A stretch of DNA of 64,000 nucleotides from Streptomyces sp. DH41 (GTDB taxonomy: Bacteria; Actinomycetota; Actinomycetes; Streptomycetales; Streptomycetaceae), in assembly GCF_029813785.1 (NCBI RefSeq), contig NZ_JARVKY010000003.1:372001-436000 (forward strand), read 5' to 3'. Below are positions 1-8,296 of this stretch, in pieces. The notes under the pieces were generated by a model. That model saw only the letters and a program-made list of their open reading frames with translations. It was not told the DNA's origin and searched no databases. How positions within the stretch are numbered: the first letter of the stretch is position 1; every line of letters starts with the position of its first letter. A program made the translations under genes and the position numbers.

Positions 1-1748
1 GCCTGACGCTCGACCTCGGGTTCGTCTGGACCCGGTTGGAGCCGGACTCCTCGCCCGGTGGCGGCGGCGAGCACCTCGCCTTCGTGGATGTGCCGGGCCA
101 TGAGCGGTTCGTCGCCACCATGCTGGCGGGTGTCGGACCGGTGCCCGGTGTGCTGTTCGTGGTCGCTGCCGACCAGGGCTGGCAGCAGCAGTCCCAGGAG
201 CACCTGGAGATCCTGGACGCGCTCGGTGTCCGGCATGCCGTGCTCGCCGTGACCCGCAGCGATCTCGCCGACCCCGAACCGGTGCGGGCGGACGCCGCCG
301 AGCGGCTGCGCGCGACCTCCATCGGCACGGTGCCGTCCGTCGCGGTCAGTTCGGTGACGGGTGCCGGCCTGGCCGGACTGCGCGGCGAACTGGCCCGGCT
401 CGCCGCCGTGCTGCCTGATCCGCCGGCCGACGCCGACGTACGGCTGTGGCTGGACCGCGCCTTCACCGTGCGCGGTCACGGCACGGTCGTCACCGGCACC
501 CTGGCCGCGGGCACCCTGTGCGTCGGCGACCGGCTCGTCACCGGTGACGGCGAGAGCGTGCTGCGGGTACGCGGACTGCAGTGCCTGCACGAGGAACGGC
601 GGTCGGTCAGCGGCGTGGCCCGGGTGGCCGTCAACGTCCACGGCGACGCCGTACTCGGCCGGGGCACGGTGTTGCTCACCCCCGGACGCTGGCGGCCGGC
701 CACTGTGACGGACGTCCGGGTGCACGGAACGCCGGTGGCCGAGCTGCCGCGGTCGGTCACCCTGCACCTGGGGACCGCCGCGGTGCCGGTGACCGTCCGG
801 CCGCTGGGCGAGGACACCGCCCGGCTGACCCTGACCCGCGGGCTCCCGCTGCGGGTCGGCGATCGGGCCGTCCTGCGGGAACCGGGCGGACGGCGCGTGG
901 CGTGCGGTGCGACCGTGCTGGACGTGGCACCGCCACGCCTGACCCGGCGCGGCGCGGCCCGCGCCAGGGCGGTTGAGCTGACGGGTATGACCGGCCGGCC
1001 GGACGGTGCTGCGGAGCTGCGACGGCGGCGGCTCGTCCGCCGGGCCGACCTGGAGGCCATGGGAATCGCCGCGCCTGGCCCGCCCGTCGCCGGCGACTGG
1101 CTGGCCGACCCGGAGCACTGGGCCGCACTGCGCGACCGCCTGACGGGGGAGGTGGCGCGGCACGCGGAGCGGCACCCCCTGGATCCCGGGCTGCCCACCG
1201 AGGCAGCCCGGCGCTTGCTCGGCCTGCCGGACCGGGCCCTGGTTCAAGCCCTCGTCGACACGCCCGGCCCGGTCGTACTGCACCACCGGCAAGGGCGCCT
1301 GTACGGCCCCGACGAGGCGCGGCCTTCGTTGCCGCCGCCGGTCCAGCGAGCCGTCGAGGCCCTCACGGAGGACCTGCGCCGGTCGCCGTTTCGTGCTCCC
1401 GAGGCGGGCCGACTGGCCGAACTGGGGCTGACCCGCCAGGCGTTGGCGGCCACCGTCGCGGCCGGCGCGTTACTCCGGGTGGCCGAGGGCGTCGTGCTGC
1501 TGCCGGACGCGGACACCCGTGCCGCCGCCGTTCTGCGGTCCCTGCCGCAGCCGTTCGCGCTGAGTGAGGCGCGTCGAGCCCTCGACACCACCCGGCGGGT
1601 GGCCGTGCCCCTGCTGGAACTGCTGGACCGGCGGGGACACACCGAGCGCGTGGACGACCAGCGCCGACGCTGCCGGGAGGCCGCGGGGAGCGGAGGCGGA
1701 CGGGAATCGAACCCGCCTGCCCGAGATCCTCGGGCACCTCGGTTTTGA
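1..1748 (+). CDS. selB: SelB, selenocysteine-specific elongation factor (5' end outside window)
   Basis: GTP-dependent factor that brings Sec-tRNA to UGA codons at the ribosome. The frame is open from base 3, and the first residues (LTLDLGFVWTR) match the SelB G2 region, so roughly 40 N-terminal codons including the P-loop lie outside the window; the TTG at 36 is not the real start. DVPGHERF is the G3 motif and TRSD stands where NKxD is expected. EF-Tu-like beta-barrel domains follow, then C-terminal winged-helix repeats used for SECIS binding. The reading frame ends only after running 58 bases antisense into tRNA-Sec, so the last ~20 residues are probably not conserved. Neighbours selC and selD support the call. 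Confidence 0.95.
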   Translation, partial: LTLDLGFVWTRLEPDSSPGGGGEHLAFVDVPGHERFVATMLAGVGPVPGVLFVVAADQGWQQQSQEHLEILDALGVRHAVLAVTRSDLADPEPVRADAAERLRATSIGTVPSVAVSSVTGAGLAGLRGELARLAAVLPDPPADADVRLWLDRAFTVRGHGTVVTGTLAAGTLCVGDRLVTGDGESVLRVRGLQCLHEERRSVSGVARVAVNVHGDAVLGRGTVLLTPGRWRPATVTDVRVHGTPVAELPRSVTLHLGTAAVPVTVRPLGEDTARLTLTRGLPLRVGDRAVLREPGGRRVACGATVLDVAPPRLTRRGAARARAVELTGMTGRPDGAAELRRRRLVRRADLEAMGIAAPGPPVAGDWLADPEHWAALRDRLTGEVARHAERHPLDPGLPTEAARRLLGLPDRALVQALVDTPGPVVLHHRQGRLYGPDEARPSLPPPVQRAVEALTEDLRRSPFRAPEAGRLAELGLTRQALAATVAAGALLRVAEGVVLLPDADTRAAAVLRSLPQPFALSEARRALDTTRRVAVPLLELLDRRGHTERVDDQRRRCREAAGSGGGRESNPPARDPRAPRF

Positions 1749-1783
1749 AGACCGGGAGGGCCACCAGGCACCCACACGCCTCC
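1691..1783 (-). tRNA. selC: tRNA-Sec (anticodon TCA)
   Basis: The minus strand folds as a 93-nt tRNA. The acceptor stem pairs GGAGGCG with CGCCTCC, the anticodon loop CTTCAAA carries anticodon TCA, and the T arm contains GGTTCGATTCC. The long variable arm has an 8-bp stem (TGCCCGAG pairs with CTCGGGCA). The long variable arm plus TCA anticodon is diagnostic of tRNA-Sec. No CCA is encoded; the base after the acceptor is G. It is convergent with and overlaps the 3' end of selB, and is divergent from selD with only 75 bp between them. It reads the UGA of the formate dehydrogenase alpha gene nearby. Confidence 0.95.
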
Positions 1784-1858
1784 ACCGCCCGCTCAGGCTA
1801 CCGCAGAGCCGAGAGCACACACGCTGACAAGGATCGATGCGCCATCGGAAGGCCAGGC

Positions 1859-2902
1859 ATGACGACCACCCACTCCACCCGGGCCACCCACGAGGCCCCC
1901 CTACGGCTCACCCAGTTCGCGCATGGCGGCGGCTGCGCCTGCAAGATCCCGCCGGGCGAACTGGAGGAGGTACTCGGCGGCCTCACCCGGCCCGGGGCCG
2001 TCGCGGCCGACAGTCCCCTCCTCGTCGGGCTGGCCACAGGTGACGACGCCGCCGTGGTCACCCTGCCCGCGCCCGGTGGCACCCGGACCCAGGCCCTGGT
2101 CTGCACGGCCGACTTCTTCACTCCCGTCGTCGACGACCCCTACGACTGGGGTCGCATCGCCGCGGCCAACGCCCTGTCGGACGTCTACGCGATGGGCGGC
2201 ACACCGCTCGTCGCCGTCAATCTGCTGGCCTGGCCCCGCGACGTGCTGCCGTTCGACCTCGCCCGCGAGGTGCTGCGCGGCGGCCTGGACATCGCCACCG
2301 AGGCCGGCTGCCACGTGGGCGGCGGCCACAGCGTCGACGACCCGGAACCCAAGTACGGCATGGCCGTCACTGGCGTCGCGGACCCGGAGCGGCTGCTGCG
2401 CAACGACACCGGCCGCGCCGGCCTGCCGCTGTCCCTGACCAAACCCCTCGGTCTGGGCGTCCTCAACAACCGGCACAAGGCGACCGGCGAGCGGTTCGAG
2501 CAGGCCGTGGCCACCATGACGGCGCTGAACCGGGACGCGTCGGCGGCCGCCCTGGACGCCGGGGCCCGTTGCGCCACCGACATCACCGGCTTCGGCCTCC
2601 TCGGCCACCTGCACAAGCTCGCCCGGGCCTCCGGGGTCACCGCCGTCGTCGACACCGCTGCCGTGCCCTACCTCGACGGGGCCCGGGAGTCCGTACGGGA
2701 CGGGTACGTCAGCGGCGGCACCCGGCGCAACCTGGAGTGGGTGGCCCCGTTCACCGACTTCGGCCAGACCGGTGCCGACACCCGGCTGCTGCTGGCCGAC
2801 GCGCAGACCTCCGGCGGACTGCTGGTGGCCGGTGAGGTGCCGGGAGCCCCGGTGATCGGGGAACTGGTGCCGAAGGGCGCGCACTCCGTCGTCCTCAGGT
2901 GA
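1859..2902 (+). CDS. selD: SelD, selenide water dikinase (selenophosphate synthase)
   Basis: Makes selenophosphate from selenide and ATP, the Se donor for Sec-tRNA formation by SelA. The protein is 347 aa, the usual length. The N-terminal motif GGGCACKI carries the catalytic Cys and Lys; this homologue has Cys, not Sec, at the catalytic site. AIR-synthase-like ATP-binding motifs follow (GDDAAVV, NALSDVYAMGG, GGHSV, DITGFGLLGH). The ATG at 1859 is preceded by GGAAGG about 8 bases upstream; an in-frame start at 1745 would run through tRNA-Sec and is unlikely. The stop lies 9 bp from the convergent formate dehydrogenase gene. Confidence 0.95.
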   Translation: MTTTHSTRATHEAPLRLTQFAHGGGCACKIPPGELEEVLGGLTRPGAVAADSPLLVGLATGDDAAVVTLPAPGGTRTQALVCTADFFTPVVDDPYDWGRIAAANALSDVYAMGGTPLVAVNLLAWPRDVLPFDLAREVLRGGLDIATEAGCHVGGGHSVDDPEPKYGMAVTGVADPERLLRNDTGRAGLPLSLTKPLGLGVLNNRHKATGERFEQAVATMTALNRDASAAALDAGARCATDITGFGLLGHLHKLARASGVTAVVDTAAVPYLDGARESVRDGYVSGGTRRNLEWVAPFTDFGQTGADTRLLLADAQTSGGLLVAGEVPGAPVIGELVPKGAHSVVLR

Positions 2903-2911
2903 GCGTAAGAA

Positions 2912-5900
2912 TCATGGCTCGGTGCCGGTGTCCTCGTCGATGCCGGCCCTGATCCGGTAGGCGCGCACCAGGGCGGGCGCGGCGGGTCCGCGGGGGCGGC
3001 GGCCCGGCCGGATGTCGACGGCGAACGCCTTGGTCTCCTGGATGTGGGTGTTGGGGTCCAGGGACATGTGCAGCAGCTCGTTGGCGGCGTCGCCGGTGGT
3101 GTAGCCGTTGGGACCCCAGTGGTAGGGCAGGCCGACCTGGTGCAGCCGCCGGCCCTGTACGGTCAGGGGCGCCATGCGGTCGGTGACCAGCACCCGGGCC
3201 TCGACCACACCGCGGGCGCTGACGATCGTCGCCCAGCCGGTGTGCGCGAGGCCGCGTTCGGCGGCCAGCTCTGGGGAGACCTCGCAGAAGAACTCCGGCT
3301 GGAGCTCGGCCAGGTAGGGCTGCCAGCGGGACATGCCGCCGGCGGTGTGGTGCTCGGTGAGCCGGTAGGTGGTGGCCACGTACGGGAAGACGCCCGAGCC
3401 GGGTTCGGTGCCGCTGGGCTGGTAGCGGTTGTCCCGGTGCGGTGGCATCAACTGGCGTACGGGGTTGCGTTGCTGGCGGTAGAGCAGGTTCGGAAAGGGC
3501 GAGTCCTGCGGTTCGTAATGGGTGGGCAGCGGGCCGTCGGTGATGCCGGACGGCACGTACAGCCACGCCTTGCCGTCCGCCTGCATGATGAACGGGTCCG
3601 TGCCGGTGAGCGCCTCGGGGCCGGTCGCGTCCGGCGGCGGCTGGTGGTCGGGGGCCTTGTCGGCCTTGAAGTCCGGGATGTCGTGGCCGGTCCAGGAGCC
3701 CTCGTCCGCGTCCCACCACACCAGCGCCTTGCGCTCGCTCCACGGCTTGCCGTCGGGGTCGGCCGAGGCGCGGTTGTACAGGATGCGGCGGTTGGCGGGC
3801 CAGGCCCAGCCCCATTCGTTCGCGACCCAGTTCTGCTGCTCGCCGGGCTTTCGGCGGGCCGCCTGGTTGACGCCGTCCGCGTTGACCCCGCAGTAGATCC
3901 AGCAGCCGCAGGAAGTCGAACCGTCGTCGCTGAGCTGCTCGTACGAGGACAACGGGTTGCCGTCGGCGTCGTGGCCGTTGATCTCGGCGAGGACGGCCTC
4001 GGCGTCGGGATCGGCGTGCTCGCCCTTGGTGGGGTAGTCCCAGGTGAGGTCCAGCAGGGGGCGGTCCGCCTCGTCGGTGGAGGCGGCGAGTTTCTCCCGG
4101 ATGATCCGGCCGAGGTGGAAGGTGAACCAGAGGTCGCTGCGGGCCTCGCCGGGGGGTTCGACGGCCTGGTGGTGCCACTGCAGCAGGCGCTGGGTGTTGG
4201 TGAAGCTGCCGTCCTTCTCGGTGTGCGCGGCGGCCGGCAGGAAGAACACCTCCGTGCCGATGTCCTCGGTGCGCAGCTCGCCTGTCTCGATCTCCGGACC
4301 GTCCTTCCACCAGGTGGCCGACTCGATGAGGGAGAAGTCCCGCACGACCAGCCAGTCCAGTTCGGCCATGCCCAGGCGCTGCATCTTGGCGTTGGCGGAA
4401 CCGACCGCGGGGTTCTCGCCCATCAGGAAGTAGCCCTTGCAGACGCCCTCCAGCTGGGCCATGACCGTCTCGTAGGTGGAGTGCGAGCCGGTCAGCCGCG
4501 GCAGGTAGTCGAAGCAGAAGTCGTTGTTCTCGGTGGCTGCCTCACCCCAGTACGCCTTGAGGAGACTGACCAGATAGGAGCGCATGTTGCCCCAGTAGCC
4601 CTTGCGGGCCGCCTCCGCCTCGACGAAGGTGTCGAGGTCCTGCTGCTGGTGGGCGTGCGGCATCGGGATGTAGCCCGGCAGCAGGTTGAACAGCGTTGGG
4701 ATGTCCGTGGAGCCCTGGATGGAGGCGTGGCCGCGCAGCGCGAGGATGCCGCCGCCGGGCCGGCCGATGTTGCCGAGCAGGCTCTGCAGGACGGAGGCGG
4801 CGCGGATGTACTGCACGCCCACCGTGTGCTGGGTCCAGCCCACCGCGTAGGCGAACGCCGTCGTGCGGTCGCGCCCCGAGTTCCGCGTCACCAGCTCGCA
4901 CACCTGGCGGAACAGGTCCTGCGGCACGCCGCAGATCTGCTCGACCACTTCCGGAGTGTAACGGGCGTAGTGCCGTTTGAGGACCTGGAAGACGCAGCGC
5001 GGGTGGGTCAGGGTCTCGTCCCGTTCGGGCTCGCCCTCGCCGATGTCGGCGCCGCCGGAGCCGTGCGCCTCGCCGCGGGCCGCCTCCGTGACGGTGGAAC
5101 CGCCCTTGGTCCGCTTGTCGTACTCCTGGTCGCGCTCGCCCGAAGCCGCCTGTACGTCCGTGCCCTCGTACTGCCAGCTGCCGTTGTCGTAACTGCGGGT
5201 GTCGGGGTCGAGACCGGAGAAGACGCCGTCGAGGTCCTCGGTGTCGCGGAAGTCCTCCCGCAGGATCACCGGCCCGTTGGTGTAGGCGACCACGTAGTCA
5301 CGGAAGTAGCTCTCCGTGCGCAGCACGTGGTTGATGATCCCGCCGAGGAAGGCGATGTCCGAGCCCGCGCGCAGCGGCACATGGACGTCGGCCAGGGCGC
5401 TGGTGCGGGTGAACCGCGGGTCGACGTGGATCACCTTCGCACCGCGCGCCTTGGCCTCCATCACCCACTGGAACCCGACCGGGTGGCACTCGGCCATGTT
5501 GGAGCCCTGGATGACGATGCAGTCGGAGTGCTGCAGGTCCTGCTGGAAGGTGGTCGCGCCGCCGCGGCCGAACGAGGTTCCCAGACTGGGAACGGTGGAG
5601 GAGTGTCAAACCCGCGCCTGATTCTCGATCTGCACCGCGCCCATCGCGGTGAACAGCTTCTTGATCAGGTAGTTCTCCTCGTTGTCCAGCGTGGCCCCGC
5701 CGAGGCTGGCGATGCCGAGGGTGCGCCGGGTGCGGGTCTCGTCGACCTCCCACTGCCAGCCGGAGCGCCGGGCTGCGATCACCCGGTCGGCGATCATGTC
5801 CATCGCCGTGTCCAGGTCCAGGCGCTCCCAGTCGGTGCCGTGCGGGCGGCGGTACAGGACGTGGTGTTCGCGGGCGCCGCCCGTGGTCAGCTGGAGACTG

Positions 5901-6172
5901 GCCGAGCCCTTGGGGCAGAGGCGGCCGCGGGAGACGGGGGAGTCGGGGTCGCCCTCGATCTGGGTGACGCGGTCGTCCTCGACGTACACGTTCTGTCCGC
6001 AGCCCACGGCGCAGTACGGGCAGATCGACTTGACGACCCGGTCGGCGGAGGCGACGCGCGGGGTGAGACGCGCGCTGGCCGCGCTCTTGGCGGCGGCCCC
6101 GCGGCCCAGGGGGTCGGTGCCCGCGAGCTGGCGGTAGACCGGCCAGGAGCCGATCCACGTACGTACGCCCAT
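2912..6172 (-). CDS. fdhA: Formate dehydrogenase alpha subunit, selenocysteine-containing
   Basis: Mo/W-bis-MGD enzyme oxidising formate to CO2. The frame contains one UGA (5608-5606) in the context IENQARV-U-HSSTVPSLG, matching the Sec site of FdnG-type enzymes; reading it as Sec gives 1086 aa. Automatic callers would split it into 188 and 861 aa pieces. The N-terminal CPYCAVGC plus LCPKG binds a [4Fe-4S] cluster, and molybdopterin-binding motifs (IQGSNMAECHP, GENPAVG) follow. There is no twin-arginine signal: the N-terminus MGVRTWIGSWPVYRQL has no RRxF and no hydrophobic segment, so a cytoplasmic location is inferred. The start ATG follows AGGAAGGGCAGGGGCG. It lies 67 bp downstream of the ferritin-like gene and is probably co-transcribed with that three-gene set. 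Confidence 0.95.
5577..5608 (-). promoter_or_regulatory. UGA Sec codon with bacterial SECIS-like hairpin
   Basis: The UGA is at 5608-5606. Twelve bases after it the message forms a perfect 7-bp stem, GUUCCCA paired with UGGGAAC (5593-5577), closed by GUC. Opening the top A-U pair gives the loop AGUCU, close to the GU-bearing apical loops of known bacterial SECIS elements. Distance and position inside the coding sequence fit SelB-dependent decoding. The fold was done by eye. Confidence 0.8.
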
Positions 6173-6239
6173 CGCCCCTGCCCTTCCTGACGTGCCGGTG
6201 TGCCGTCAGGGGTGCCCCGTTCGGCTCCGGTCAATCACC

Positions 6240-7445
6240 TCACATGAAGTTCCGGGTGTGCAACGCGGAGAGCGCCACCGCCTCGTCATCGGGGAAGCCC
6301 AGGCGGGCCAGCCGCCGGCGGCGGCCCTCGTCCATGTCCTCCTGGAGCCGCCGTACCGACCGCCAGCCGTGCGCGATCGCCTCGGGGGCCCAGGAGCCGG
6401 CCGCCAGCAGCACCAGGGAGTCGAAGACGTCCTGGTTCAGGCCCGCGGTGTCGGCGAGGACGTCGTACCGGCGCTCCACGGCGGCGCGCAGCCGCCCCCG
6501 CAGCCGTGGGTCCACCGACGCGCGATGCTCCAGGTGGCCGACGCCGAAGGCCACGTGCCGGGCCTCGTCCTGCCGGACCAGCCGGCTGATCCGGCGTGTG
6601 ACCGGGTCGGGCGCGTGCCGTTCCAGGAACGACAGCAGATTGAGGAAACTTCCCTCACCGAGCACTGACAGCAGGAAGGAGGCGATCGAGAAGTCGGGCT
6701 CGGTGAGCAGCGTCGTCAGGGAGGCCCGGCCGCCCGCTGACGACGTGCCCATGGGGTGCCCGCGCAGCAGGGCCCGCCGCGTGAAGACCTCCACGTGCCG
6801 GGCCTCGTCGGCGGCTTGTACGGCAAGCAGTTGGAGGACCTCCCGGAAGTGCGGATGGACCTGGACGAGCAGCCGGGCGGGCACCACCAGGGCGGCCTGC
6901 TCGTTCTCGACCAAGTACGTCATCACCTGTACGACGGCCGCTTCGACCTCGTCCGGCAGGGTGAACGGCGTGTCCCAGGGCACGGCCCGTTCCGGGTCCC
7001 ACTGCGCGGCGGCCGCCTGGCGGTACAGCCGCGGCGCCAGGTCGGTCCAGACCAGGTCGCGCCCGGTTACCGCGAACGGCACCTCGGGGCCGCCCTCCTC
7101 GACCAGGGCGCCCCGGGCGGCCAGTCCCCAGTGCGGCGGGGCGTGCGCGACCGCTCCCCTCCAGGGCGGTTCGCCGGCGCGGCACGCCCCCGCCCACCGT
7201 GTCCGCCCGGCACCGCCCCGCCGGACCACGGCACGCACCGGCAGATCACCGGGTGCCGCGACGGACGTCTCGTGACCCTCCCGGCGACACCAGGCGGCCA
7301 GGTGGGTGACGAGGGCGGGATCGCTGCCCGCCACGGCCACCTCGCCGCCGGGCGGCACCCCGTCGAGGGCCCGGCCGAGCAGGAGGTGGGCACCCTGCTC
7401 GAAACCGAGCCGCCCCAGGTCGAGCACGGGCGGGCCGCCGGTCAC
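6240..7445 (-). CDS. TusA-like/ferritin-like di-iron fusion protein
   Basis: 401 aa. Residues about 7-60 look like a TusA/SirA fold (VLDLGRLGF, PPGGEVAVAGSDP, AAWCRREGH), but the CPxP catalytic Cys of TusA is replaced by GFEQ. A middle part (AQWDPERAVPWD) leads into a ferritin-like helical bundle with two ExxH units, both reading DEARH, and upstream Glu residues (ENEQ, GEGS), as in AurF-type carboxylate-bridged di-iron proteins. The GTG start overlaps the stop of the PhnD-like gene (GTGA), which decides it over an upstream start at 7550. Next downstream is the Sec formate dehydrogenase. The function is unknown; an oxidase, a metal or sulfur handling role, or protection of the enzyme from oxygen are possible. 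Confidence 0.7.
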   Translation of the reverse strand: MTGGPPVLDLGRLGFEQGAHLLLGRALDGVPPGGEVAVAGSDPALVTHLAAWCRREGHETSVAAPGDLPVRAVVRRGGAGRTRWAGACRAGEPPWRGAVAHAPPHWGLAARGALVEEGGPEVPFAVTGRDLVWTDLAPRLYRQAAAAQWDPERAVPWDTPFTLPDEVEAAVVQVMTYLVENEQAALVVPARLLVQVHPHFREVLQLLAVQAADEARHVEVFTRRALLRGHPMGTSSAGGRASLTTLLTEPDFSIASFLLSVLGEGSFLNLLSFLERHAPDPVTRRISRLVRQDEARHVAFGVGHLEHRASVDPRLRGRLRAAVERRYDVLADTAGLNQDVFDSLVLLAAGSWAPEAIAHGWRSVRRLQEDMDEGRRRRLARLGFPDDEAVALSALHTRNFM

Positions 7446-8296
7446 GGCCGGTACTCGGCGGCCGTGACCTGCCCTCGCGCGTCGTAGAAGCCCGTGGCGT
7501 CGACGGCGGCGTTGAGCTGCCGGAACCCGGTGTCCCGTCCCGGCACCCACCGGGTGAGGCCCTCCAGTTCGAGTAGATGGCGCACTGCCGGGTCCGCGTA
7601 GGACATCGACAGCAACAACCGGGTGAGGCCGTCGGCCCGCTCCTGGTCGAGCGAGGGGCCGGCGGCCAGGACGCAGTGGTCATAGGGCTCGGTCCGGGTC
7701 AGCAGCCGGGTGCCGCCCGCGGGCAGGGTGCCCTCCTGGCAGAACAGCAGATGGTTGGCGTCGGTCATGCAGGCCGCCGCCACCTCCCCCGCCACGAGGG
7801 CGCGGGCCGCGTCGCGTTCGCCGCCGATGTGGTCGCCGTGCAGCCCCACCCCGGTGTCGTGCCGCCGCACCTCGAAGTCCACGCCCGCGACGAACCCTTG
7901 GTCCCGCAGGTGCTGGAGGGGGAGCAGCGTCGCCTGCGGGGAGTCGACGGCTCCGACGGCGACCGCCTCGCCCTTCAGGTCGGTCACGGTGCGCACCGGC
8001 CCGTCGGCCCGGACGGCGATGACCGAGGCCAAGTCGCGGTCGGTGTCGCGCATGACGAGTGGTCGCACCTCGCGGCCGGTGGCGGCGGCCAGCCTGCGGG
8101 TGCGCAGCCACGCGAGCGGCGAGTGCCAGGCCACGTCGATCCGTCCGCCGACCAGGTCCTCGGCCTGCCGCTCGTAGTGGGCGTAGAGCACGAAGTCGAA
8201 CGGCACGCCCCGCGCGCGCAGCCAGCTGCGGAAGCCGGACCAGATGGTCACGACCTTCGGGTCGTAGGCGACGGCCCCCAGCACGATCTCGGTCAC
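7442..8296 (-). CDS. PhnD/SsuA-like substrate-binding protein without signal peptide
   Basis: 284 aa with the two-lobed periplasmic-binding fold of the PhnD type: an early strand IVLGAVAYDPKVV, an AHYERQAEDLVGGRIDVAWH segment, TDLKGEAVAVG, DSPQATLLPLQHL, and VAAACMTDANHL. It starts directly in the mature domain (GTG at 8296 in a GTGA overlap with the gene before), with no signal peptide or lipobox, and no ABC permease or ATPase gene is nearby. It is therefore unlikely to be an uptake protein and probably binds a ligand in the cytoplasm. It sits between a flavoprotein gene and the TusA/ferritin fusion in an operon that leads into formate dehydrogenase. The ligand is unknown. Confidence 0.75.
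   Translation of the reverse strand: MTEIVLGAVAYDPKVVTIWSGFRSWLRARGVPFDFVLYAHYERQAEDLVGGRIDVAWHSPLAWLRTRRLAAATGREVRPLVMRDTDRDLASVIAVRADGPVRTVTDLKGEAVAVGAVDSPQATLLPLQHLRDQGFVAGVDFEVRRHDTGVGLHGDHIGGERDAARALVAGEVAAACMTDANHLLFCQEGTLPAGGTRLLTRTEPYDHCVLAAGPSLDQERADGLTRLLLSMSYADPAVRHLLELEGLTRWVPGRDTGFRQLNAAVDATGFYDARGQVTAAEYRP

Noticed and set aside
1859..2902. SelD as a selenoprotein
   Set aside because: The catalytic position in GGGCACK is encoded by a Cys codon and no in-frame UGA occurs.
5606..5608. Formate dehydrogenase as two separate genes or a pseudogene
   Set aside because: The stop is a UGA at the exact conserved Sec position, followed by a SECIS-like hairpin, with Sec machinery encoded beside it.
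3044..6190. A 1048-codon open frame on the plus strand opposite formate dehydrogenase
   Set aside because: It is low-complexity Val/Gly/Ala/Arg-rich sequence with no motif and mirrors the codon pattern of the real minus-strand gene; such shadows are common at this G+C.
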